Positions 49,730-57,047 of a stretch of 64,000 nucleotides of DNA are shown piece by piece. The translations under genes were made by a program, and so were the position numbers. Position 1 is the first letter of the stretch. The number at the start of each line of letters is the position of its first letter. Under the pieces are notes generated by a model, which was given only the letters and a program-made list of their open reading frames with translations, did not search any database and had not been told where the DNA came from. This DNA is from Micromonospora cremea (GTDB lineage: Bacteria > Actinomycetota > Actinomycetes > Mycobacteriales > Micromonosporaceae), in the NCBI RefSeq assembly GCF_900143515.1, contig NZ_FSQT01000001.1, positions 310,001-374,000 of the forward strand, in the 5' to 3' direction.

Positions 49730-52085
49730 CGGACCACGAGTCCACGGTCTCGCGCATGCGCCGGACGAACCGTTCCCCGTGCGCGGTCAGCGCGCCGGTG
49801 GCGGCCAGCTCATCGAGCGTACGTACCGTCCACCCGCGATACTGGCGGTACTGCTGCCGAGAACGGGCGCCGGGCTGGGCCCGCCAGATGTCGGCGACGG
49901 CCAGATGCGCGTACGTGCCTTGGAGCACCCCCTCCAGCGGTCGCGGCTCGTCCCGCCAAGGGACGGTGAGCCGCGGCGCGTACGTCGGGTCGTACAGGAC
50001 GCTCACATCCAGTAGGGCGCCGAGCTTCACGTGCTGGAACTCGTGCACCAGCAGCTCCGCGAGCGGGCCGGCATCGGTCGGCACGGCGCCGAGCGCACCG
50101 AAGGTGTCCCGGGACGCGGCACTGCGCAGTCGGCCGGCGGGATCGACCCGCAGCGGTGTGACGGCCCGCAGCCCCGCCCGAATGCCGGGAGCCTGCCCGG
50201 GTACGAGGCGCTGGATCCGGCTCCACGCAGCCGCCAGCGATCGCTGCCAGAACGCCAGCTGCGCCGGGTCGAGCCGGTCAGCCACCGGCCACTCGTAGCA
50301 GTCCCGGTACAGGTCGAGATCCTCGACGACGACCCGCCAGCCGTCCAGCTCGGCCTGCCGCACCGGTAACCAGGCCGCCGGTGGCGGCGCAAGCCCGGCC
50401 AGCGGCACCGTGACGGCCGAAGTCCCGGCGCGGGCCGTGAAACCGCCGCCCGCGATCGACAGGCGCGCTTCCTGCTCCCCCGGTTCGTCGAGCGCGAGCG
50501 CGCCGAGGCCCGGCAGGTGAACCAGACCGGACCGTACCGGCACCTCGAGGTCGACGTCGGCGCCGGCACGGACCGCCACCGCCGCGGCCAGCGCGCTGAG
50601 GTGCGCCAAGTCGGAGGACTCGCCTGCGGGCGGGGTGAGGCAGTGTCGCGCCCACCGTCGCAGGAACGGATGGGCGAAGGCGACCGCCACCGCGTCGGGC
50701 GCGTCCTCGTCGAGCCGGGCAATCAGGTCCCAGGCCTCGGCGATCGGCGTACCGGCGACCCGGTCGGCGATCCCGACCAGCAGTCCCCGGACATAGGCGA
50801 CCTGGGCGGTCGCCAGCCGCCGCAGGTTGGCCGCCGAGCCGTAGCCGGTGCCAAGATCGTCGAGCAGGTCGTCGGCTGGCAGGCCATCGAGCAGCCCGTC
50901 GCCGCCGGGCCCGCCCGCGTCGAACGGCGCGCCGGCGCGCACTGCGCTCGTCGAGGATTCTCGGTTGATCGACGTGATCAGCTCCTTCAGGTCGGCGCAG
51001 TAGACGGATGGGTTGTCGAACCCGCCGGCATCGGAGTAGCGGTGCGCCCGCAGCCCGCCACCGCACTGGTCGACGACGGGGCAGTCCCGGCAGATCCGGC
51101 AGAGCTGGGCCAGGCCACGCCGGCTGCGGGCGAACTCCGGATGGGCGGCCACGGCGTCCGCCGGATGGCGGAAGACGTCCAGCCCGGTTCCGGCCGCACC
51201 GTCGAACGCGGTCTTCATTGAATCGGCCAGTTCCCACGCGCCGTCCGTCTCGATCACTGCGAGGCCCGCCGGATCGAGCCCGACGGATTCGGTGCCGCTC
51301 TGCCCGCCCGCTGCGGTCGCCAACAGCGAGTCGAACAGCCGAATGTCGACCGGCATGCCGTCGCGGACCCACCGTCGGTAGATGCACAGCAGCCAGCCGG
51401 CGTACGGGGTGGCCCCGTCGGGTCGCGGAGGCGGACTGTTCCAGGTGGCGTGCGGAAGGAGGAAGTCGATCCGGGGCGGCGCCTCGGCCAGCAGCGCCTC
51501 GTAGACCTGGATCGGGTCGTTGCGCACATCGACCGTGCAGAGGATGCCCGCGTAAATGTGGCGGTACTCCGGGCGACGGAGCAGGGCCAGCGCCCGTCGT
51601 ACCTGGGCGTGGCTGCTCGCCCCGCCGGCGAAGCGTCGGTGCCGGTCGTTGGCGGCGGCGTCACCGTCCAGCGAGATACCGACCCGTACGCCGTGCGTCA
51701 CGAACAGGTCGCACAACTGCGGGGTGAGCAGCAACCCGTTGGACTGCATCCGCAGGTCCGGTTCGGCGAACGGCTCGATGGCAGCGCGCAGCCGGGTCAG
51801 CACCATCGCCAGTCCGGCCGCCCCGAGGAGCAGCGGTTCTCCGCCGTGCAGCACCAGGCGGACCCGGCGCAGTCCGTGTTTCCGGGCGTGCTCGGCGATC
51901 CGGGTGGCGGCGGCATCGACGGTCGCCGGGGCGATCGCCCGCGGCCGAGCACGCCAGCTCTGGTCCGCGTGCTCGTAGACGTAGCAGTGGTCGCAGGCCA
52001 GATCACACCGGCTGTGCACCTTGAGGACGTACTGGTTCAGTGGCAGCGGCCGCACCTCGAATGCCTCTGGCGTGGTGGACACCAT
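49716..52085 (-). CDS. fxsB: Radical SAM/SPASM peptide-modifying enzyme FxsB with HExxH domain
   Basis: 789 residues from ATG 52085, three bases after the fxsA stop and without its own ribosome binding site, hence translationally coupled. Radical SAM motif Cys27-x3-Cys31-x2-Cys34 in HSRCDLACDHCYVYEHADQS. Auxiliary-cluster Cys in QLCRICRDCPVVDQCGGGL (329, 332, 335, 341). The C-terminal ~350 residues form the domain unique to FxsB, with HEFQH at 681-685 (a zinc-protease-like HExxH). Related enzymes join an aromatic ring to the beta carbon of the residue two positions later (three-residue cyclophanes, triceptides). The substrate here would be the Phe-Asn-Ser of FxsA. Confidence 0.93.
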   Translation of the reverse strand: MVSTTPEAFEVRPLPLNQYVLKVHSRCDLACDHCYVYEHADQSWRARPRAIAPATVDAAATRIAEHARKHGLRRVRLVLHGGEPLLLGAAGLAMVLTRLRAAIEPFAEPDLRMQSNGLLLTPQLCDLFVTHGVRVGISLDGDAAANDRHRRFAGGASSHAQVRRALALLRRPEYRHIYAGILCTVDVRNDPIQVYEALLAEAPPRIDFLLPHATWNSPPPRPDGATPYAGWLLCIYRRWVRDGMPVDIRLFDSLLATAAGGQSGTESVGLDPAGLAVIETDGAWELADSMKTAFDGAAGTGLDVFRHPADAVAAHPEFARSRRGLAQLCRICRDCPVVDQCGGGLRAHRYSDAGGFDNPSVYCADLKELITSINRESSTSAVRAGAPFDAGGPGGDGLLDGLPADDLLDDLGTGYGSAANLRRLATAQVAYVRGLLVGIADRVAGTPIAEAWDLIARLDEDAPDAVAVAFAHPFLRRWARHCLTPPAGESSDLAHLSALAAAVAVRAGADVDLEVPVRSGLVHLPGLGALALDEPGEQEARLSIAGGGFTARAGTSAVTVPLAGLAPPPAAWLPVRQAELDGWRVVVEDLDLYRDCYEWPVADRLDPAQLAFWQRSLAAAWSRIQRLVPGQAPGIRAGLRAVTPLRVDPAGRLRSAASRDTFGALGAVPTDAGPLAELLVHEFQHVKLGALLDVSVLYDPTYAPRLTVPWRDEPRPLEGVLQGTYAHLAVADIWRAQPGARSRQQYRQYRGWTVRTLDELAATGALTAHGERFVRRMRETVDSWSDDPR

Positions 52086-52088
52086 GCA

Positions 52089-52265
52089 TCAGATCGCCGA
52101 ATTGAACGCAGCCACATCGACCGCCTCGGAGCGGTTGCGGTCCTCGACGATCCGCCGTACGAGGGGACGAACCTGGTCCGGGGTGAGCTGGCGCAGCGGT
52201 GTACGCAGGAGCAGAGTGAGATCGGAAAACGTCTGCTGGGCCTCGACGGGTACGGCATGGGCCAC
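52089..52265 (-). CDS. fxsA: FxSxx-COOH RiPP precursor peptide FxsA
   Basis: 58 residues from GTG 52265, preceded by GAGGGGGA with a 6-base spacer. The product has a leader (MAHAVPVEAQQTFSDLTLLL), a basic helical centre (QLTPDQVRPLVRRIVEDRN) and ends VAAFNSAI. The last five residues, F-N-S-A-I, match the F-x-S-x-x-COOH signature that names the system. The stop lies three bases before the FxsB start. The Phe and Ser are the expected partners for cyclophane formation; Ala-Ile would form a two-residue tail. Confidence 0.9.
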   Translation of the reverse strand: MAHAVPVEAQQTFSDLTLLLRTPLRQLTPDQVRPLVRRIVEDRNRSEAVDVAAFNSAI

Positions 52266-52340
52266 GGCGGTTCCCCCTCAATGCCGGTACGAGCGGACAG
52301 ATCGGTCGGCGACGGAGCGATGAGCGTCACTCCACCTAGC

Positions 52341-52369
52341 AGCATAGAGACGACCTGGCGTCATGTCAT
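52341..52369 (-). promoter_or_regulatory. Promoter of the fxs operon
   Basis: On the minus strand ATGACA (52369-52364) and TATGCT (52346-52341) are separated by exactly 17 bases, a good fit to a housekeeping-type promoter. Transcription would start near 52334, giving a leader of about 70 bases before the fxsA GTG. No other promoter is evident between the overlapping genes downstream, so all six would be one transcript. Confidence 0.6.
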
Positions 52370-52639
52370 CGGTCGATCACGTGCCGTGCGGAGCCTGCCG
52401 GATTTTCTGCGGTTGGGGATGTAGCTGTTTGGATGATTGATGGTGGTTGCTCAATGGGGTCGACGTCCGGGCAAGTGGATGGCGAGGGCATTGCCGGCTC
52501 GTTTCCAGCCCCCGGTGCTGGTGCCGGGGTTGCCGCCTCGTCGGCCGCTGATGTTGCCGATCCCGCTGTGGAGCGGCCTACCGCGGTACGGCACGGAACC
52601 ACGCGTCCCGGTCGCCCGGCTGGGGTCCGCGCTGCTCGT

Positions 52640-53790
52640 CTCGAGGTATCTGCCGGCGACGGCGGTGTCGTGGACCACCGCCCCCAGCCGGCCGAGCAAC
52701 GCCATCACCGTCACCACCGCATGCTGCGGAAGGCTGACGTCGAACCGCTCGATCGGTTGACACACTCGAATACCGGATTGGCGCAGCGCCGCGGCAACCA
52801 CGACCGGGGCGAGATTGCGGAAGGCCGCCGCCACGGTCGAAACGGACTTGTCGAACTTCTGATGCGGCTTGCTCTGTCGCTGCCAGTACCGGGATGCCGT
52901 CATGGTGACCGTGCAGTCGGCGATCGGCCAGCCGTGCCGGCCCTGCCGGAGTCCGGCCCGCACGCCTTCCTCCGTGGCGACGACGAATGCCGGCGGCAGC
53001 CGGCCGGGCTCGATCCCGGGGTGGAACTCGAAGCCGTGCCCGACCGGGGCGGCCTCGATGCGCAAACCCAGCCCGGCCAGGTACGGGTTGCCGCGCTCGT
53101 GCACCCGATCCTCGGCGGCTCCGGTGCCGGCGACCCGTTCGATACAGGCCGTTAGCGTGCCGGAGAACCGCACGGGGACGCCGTACCGGTCCTGCATGGG
53201 AGCTGCAAGCACCTCTTTCTGGACCTCGCCGTGCAGACGGATCACCGCCTCCGCCTGCTGCTCGTCAAGCCGCAGGTCCACCAGTGGTCCTCGTCGGCCA
53301 GCTCGGCCAGGCCGGCGAACATCGCCAACCGCTGCTCCGGTTCCACCGGCTCGACGACCGCCTGCCTGATCGGTGGTGGGAACCGGTAGACGTGCCGCCG
53401 TGGCGGGTCCCCGATGTGCTGGCCGATCCGGGCCGAAACGCCGCGCACCGCGGCGATCTGCCCGGCGGGCACCGAGGGGCGCACCAGCACGCCTTCGGGT
53501 TCGATCACGGCGATCTCAGTCACCGTCTGGGGGCGGGCTCCAACGACCTGCACCCGATCCCGTGCCCGCAGACGCCCGGACCCACAATCGCAGCCAGGCC
53601 CCGCCGGCCGTGGCCGTCCCGGTCAACGGCGAAGACCATACCCGCCGGCGGACCGTCCCGCTCCTCGCTCCGCGGCAGCAGGTCGGCCAGGAGGTGGCAC
53701 AGCTGACGTACGCCTGCTCCGGTTATCGCCGAGCCGCACGCCACCGGGGTGAGCTCGGCGCGGCGCACCCGCGTTCCGGATCGCAATGGC
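52640..53790 (-). pseudogene. Ribosomal-protection-type GTPase (TetM/OtrA-like) remnant
   Basis: Three minus-strand frames add up to domains II-V of a translational GTPase of the tetracycline ribosomal-protection family. Segment 1 (from about 53786) has PVACGSAITGAGVRQLCHLL. Segment 2 (about 53570-53285) has VTEIAVIEPEGVLVRPSVPA. Segment 3 (53281-52640) has VIRLHGEVQKEVLAAPMQDR, VPVRFSGTLTACIERVAGTG, GRHGWPIADCTVTMTASRYW and LPQHAVVTVMALLGRLGAVV. The whole N-terminal G domain is missing, the frame breaks at least twice, and the end after AGRYLE is replaced. It cannot give resistance. It lies directly upstream of the fxs promoter. Confidence 0.8.
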
Positions 53791-53985
53791 GCGCAGGGCC
53801 AGTCGACCGCCTGGAGAACTGACCTGCCGTCGCGATGACGCCGCTTTCGATCACCGGAACGCCGCCGGCGTCACCGGCCGCACCGCCGGCAACCGCCCGG
53901 GGAGATACCTCCTGACGCCGCGTCCCGTACAAACTTTCCCGCCCAGTGCGGCCAGTGGCAGCAGCGCATCCTCCAAGGGGTCAGT

Positions 53986-54322
53986 CCACCTCACCGCCGC
54001 CCGCAGCCACGGCATCATCGACGCGTTGACCAGCGCGGACGTGATGACTTTCGCCGACAAGGGCTACCAGGGCGCCCGGGGCAGCGTGCGCACTCCGTTC
54101 AAGCGGCGCCGCTTCCGCCCGAAGCTGTCACGCCGGCAGAGGGCGGTCAACCGGGCACACGCGAGGATCCGAGCCCGCGGAGAACGCGCCATCGCCACCC
54201 TCAAGACCTGGAAAACCCTTGCCAAACTGCGCTGCTGCACGCGCCGCGCCACCGCGATCGCGCAGGCCATCCTCGTCCTGCACCACGTCGAAGCGAACCG
54301 CTACGCACGATGAAAATGGCTC
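53986..54322 (+). pseudogene. Truncated copy of the IS5-family element
   Basis: Starts abruptly near 53986 in HLTAARSHGIIDALTSADVM and runs through FADKGYQGARGSVRTPFKRR, RGERAIATLKTWKTLAKLRC to VEANRYAR and a stop, then the IS end ATGAAAATGGCTC (to 54322), followed by ACT as at the intact copy. It is about 90 percent or more identical by eye to 38848-39185 of the complete element on the other strand. The first two-thirds of the transposase are gone. Confidence 0.85.
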
Positions 54323-55350
54323 ACTTGGTCGGCGCGGTGGACAGCCGCGACGACAAGCGGTTCAGCGCGGCCCTGCGGGGCATCGCGGGTGCCACGCCGA
54401 AGGCGCGCCCTGACGAGGTCGACGCGGCCCTGGCCAGGTTGACTTCGGTGCTCGCCGAGATCCCGCTCGGGATGGGCGGCGACCTGGCCCAGATTGCCGG
54501 CAGCATGGCGGACTACGGCACCGATGCGGCGGTGGTGGTGCCGACGCTCGTTAGTCGGGCCGCCAACGCGATGGAGCAGGCGGCACGCTTCGCCGAGTTG
54601 TACGGTGCGGTGTTCGGGGACCTGCCCGACCCCGATGATGCGGGGCAGATCGGCCCGACGATCGAGCGGTTCGTCGAGACGGCGCCCAACCGGGGGATGG
54701 CCCAGCCGGACGCCTATAACCTGGTGCAGGCGTGGTTCTCCGGCGGCAAGTGGGTTCAGCCGGTGCTGTACCTCTCGCAGCGCAAGGACGTGCGGGCCGT
54801 GCTGCCCGAGCGGTCGCGGCTTACCGCCGCCATCGACGCGACGCGTGAGCACTTCGGCACGGCGCATTGGTTGTACGGGCTGCTGCTTGTCCTGGACGAC
54901 GAACCGCTGGTCGTGCTGCACCGCGCGACCCGACGCGGCTATCGGGTGACGATAAGCGGCGTCGGCGACAACTTTCAGCTGCACACGCTCCTCGCCGCCG
55001 CCCTGATCGGCGACGAGTCGCAGGGCCTGGTGCCCGGTCAACGGCCAAGCGCCGCGGAGATCGCGGCGGCCTCCGACGGCGAGGACTTGACACCGGCAGG
55101 CGGCATCCGAGGCAACTTCAACCTGGTCGACGCCCACGGCGAATGGATCTGGAACGAGGGTCGTCCTGCGGATATCCCGAAGCTGGAAGGAAAGCGAGTC
55201 GCCGTCATCGATCCGCCGCCGTACCCGCGGAGTTGGAACGCCGGCCGGCCATACCCGTTGATGCGCCCGACGGTAACCGCGGATGGCATGCTGCCGGCCG
55301 ATGAGGCCGCGCATTGGCTCGCTCGGGTCAAACCTTCGCAGCGCGGGTAG
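54310..55350 (+). CDS. Hypothetical protein whose start codon is supplied by an IS end
   Basis: 346 residues if read from ATG 54310, which lies in the last bases of the IS5 copy and overlaps the transposase stop (ATGA). The first six codons come from the element; GTG 54337 could be a native start. The chain is well formed: DSRDDKRFSAALRGIAGATP, LAQIAGSMADYGTDAAVVVP, WLYGLLLVLDDEPLVVLHRA, TPAGGIRGNFNLVDAHGEWI and WNAGRPYPLMRPTVTADGML. There is no signal peptide. It looks like an actinobacterial protein of unknown function whose upstream part may have been lost at the insertion. Confidence 0.65.
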   Translation: MKMAHLVGAVDSRDDKRFSAALRGIAGATPKARPDEVDAALARLTSVLAEIPLGMGGDLAQIAGSMADYGTDAAVVVPTLVSRAANAMEQAARFAELYGAVFGDLPDPDDAGQIGPTIERFVETAPNRGMAQPDAYNLVQAWFSGGKWVQPVLYLSQRKDVRAVLPERSRLTAAIDATREHFGTAHWLYGLLLVLDDEPLVVLHRATRRGYRVTISGVGDNFQLHTLLAAALIGDESQGLVPGQRPSAAEIAAASDGEDLTPAGGIRGNFNLVDAHGEWIWNEGRPADIPKLEGKRVAVIDPPPYPRSWNAGRPYPLMRPTVTADGMLPADEAAHWLARVKPSQRG

Positions 55351-55530
55351 CCCTCACACAGCTCCGGCTTGACAGCGCCATGAAACCTTCGCACGGGTCG
55401 GCTGGCGCTACGAGCGCCGACGCCCGCCAGCTGAGCTGCCGAGCATGTGCCGTCTCGATTGATCGAGGCTGACTGGCGCTTCTGCCGCTGGTCCCGCGGT
55501 CGCTGGTGGAAGCGCGGCGGGCAGCGGGTT

Positions 55531-55536
55531 TATGGT
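55531..55536 (+). promoter_or_regulatory. -10 box TATGGT, leaderless start of the UPF0158 gene
   Basis: TATGGT-GGCCGG-ATG puts the hexamer six bases before the start at 55543, which decides between this ATG and the in-frame upstream start at 55447. Confidence 0.5.
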
Positions 55537-55542
55537 GGCCGG

Positions 55543-56013
55543 ATGCTTGACCTGAGCCGGCTAGACCTGGAGGAGATCGCCGCCGCGCTCGAGGACCAGA
55601 CCGACTACGAGCACCGATGGCTGATCAACCCCCAGACCGGCGAGACCGTGTTCTGGACGACGGACGGCGGCATCGATGGACACACGCCCGTCGACCTTGA
55701 CGACCTCGACCTGATCGGCATCGACCCGCTGCCGTCCTACGTCTGGTATCAGGACATGGCCGACTTCGCTGAGAGGATCAGTGACGCGGTGGCCGGCCGC
55801 CGACTTGCGCGAGCTATCCAGGGCAAGGGCGCCTTCCGCCGGTTCAAGAACGAGTTGCACGAGGAGTATCCGCACCTGCTGTCGGCGTGGTACGCCTTCC
55901 GCGGCGTGCGCGCGAAGCGGCGGGCGATTGAATGGCTGGTCGACAACTCGCTGGTCGACGACGAAACGGGCGAGCGTTTCGTGGCCGAGCACCCAGATCC
56001 CGACCTTCCATGA
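55543..56013 (+). CDS. UPF0158-family protein
   Basis: 156 residues from ATG 55543. It has the UPF0158 order: LDLEEIAAALEDQTDYEHRW, INPQTGETVFWTTDGG, YVWYQDMADFAERISDAVAG, LARAIQGKGAFRRFKNELHE and AFRGVRAKRRAIEWLVDNSL. These are small acidic proteins of unknown function found in many bacteria, with no membrane or secretion signals. Confidence 0.85.
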   Translation: MLDLSRLDLEEIAAALEDQTDYEHRWLINPQTGETVFWTTDGGIDGHTPVDLDDLDLIGIDPLPSYVWYQDMADFAERISDAVAGRRLARAIQGKGAFRRFKNELHEEYPHLLSAWYAFRGVRAKRRAIEWLVDNSLVDDETGERFVAEHPDPDLP

Positions 56014-56411
56014 GCTGGCGCCCGCGCCGCGCGACTTCCTGTACGACGAACACACGCATCTGCCGCCGACTGGGCGTCACGGTCCGTCACGAATTCGCGG
56101 TGGCACTCGAGGCGCGGCCGTGCCGGTGACCGCGCACCCGGACAACGTCCGCTCGTGCCGAGATGAGTGCGTGGCTGCTGTGAAACCTCGACGCCGATCA
56201 GCAACTGCGGTAACGCCTGCCGCGGCTTGCCGCTTTGGGGTGCCATAAGCGTGCGTTTCGGGGCAATGGCTGAGGGGTGACACTTGTCAGCACGGGGGGG
56301 GGGGGGGGGGGGGTAGCTTCCTCGGCTCACACGCCAGGCTGGCTCCTTAGAACGACAGTCATGGTCTATGTGAGGCGGGCGGGGGTTCCCAGATGCTGCC
56401 GTCGGCCCGGT
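56014..56411. other. Intergenic region with poly-G tract and a dispersed repeat
   Basis: About 400 bases, no gene. It contains the 19-base word TGCCGAGATGAGTGCGTGG (56156-56174), identical to 11915-11933, and the G20 run at 56294-56313. Confidence 0.5.
56294..56313 (+). repeat. Run of 20 consecutive G
   Basis: An uninterrupted (G)20 tract in intergenic DNA, about 100 bases past the end of the response-regulator gene. Such runs are slippage-prone, can form G-quadruplexes and are also a typical place for sequencing error, so the exact length is uncertain. Confidence 0.85.
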
Positions 56412-57047
56412 TTACTGGTCGAGGTAGGTCAAAACGGCGAGTACGCGGCGGTGGCCGCTGCCTGATGGTGGTAAGCCGAGTTTGGCGAAGAGCGTGTTGA
56501 TGTGGTTGCTGACCGATTTTTCGGTGATGACCATGTGTTCGGCGATCGCGGCGTTGGTGCGCCCCTCGGCCATCAGGCCGAGCACGTCCCGCTCTCGTGG
56601 GGTAAGCGCGGCCAGGGTGTCGCGCTGGTGTAGCAGTTGGGCGACGACCTCTGGGTCCATGACCGTCCCGCCGGCGGCGATCTGACGGATCGCGTCGATG
56701 AACTGTCGTACGTCGCCGACCCGGTCCTTGAGGAGGTATCCGACCGCACCGGCACGGTCAGAGAGCAGTTCACGGGCGTAGAGGCGTTCGACGTACTGGG
56801 AGAGGATCAGGACGGGCAGGCCGGGTACCTCGGCGCGGGCGGCGATAGCGGCGCGTAGCCCTTCGTCGGTGAAGGTGGGCGGTAGGCGCACGTCGACCAC
56901 GGCGACGTCTGGCCGGAGCGAGACGAGCGCCTCGACCAGCTGTGAACCGTCGTCGATGGCGGCCACCACGTCGAAACCGTACGCGGTCAACATCCGGGTC
57001 AGCCCGTCGCGCAGCAGTAGTTGGTCTTCGGCGATCAGGACGCGCAT
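56412..57047 (-). CDS. NarL/LuxR-family response regulator
   Basis: 211 residues from ATG 57047. Receiver domain with the acidic pocket Glu7/Asp8, phospho-acceptor Asp52 (VAVVDVRLPP) and Lys107 (YLLKDRVG). The C-terminal LuxR helix-turn-helix (about 145-205) reads LTPRERDVLGLMAEGRTNAA then IAEHMVITEKSVSNHINTLF. The start overlaps the kinase gene by 13 bases, so the pair is co-translated with its cognate kinase. The likely target is the divergent hydrolase gene at 58526. Confidence 0.92.
   Translation of the reverse strand: MRVLIAEDQLLLRDGLTRMLTAYGFDVVAAIDDGSQLVEALVSLRPDVAVVDVRLPPTFTDEGLRAAIAARAEVPGLPVLILSQYVERLYARELLSDRAGAVGYLLKDRVGDVRQFIDAIRQIAAGGTVMDPEVVAQLLHQRDTLAALTPRERDVLGLMAEGRTNAAIAEHMVITEKSVSNHINTLFAKLGLPPSGSGHRRVLAVLTYLDQ

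Noticed and set aside
52437..52760. A forward frame with a Pro/Leu-rich start near the fxs promoter
   Set aside because: It overlaps the recognisable antisense GTPase remnant and has no domain; it would also need a start inside the fxs upstream region.
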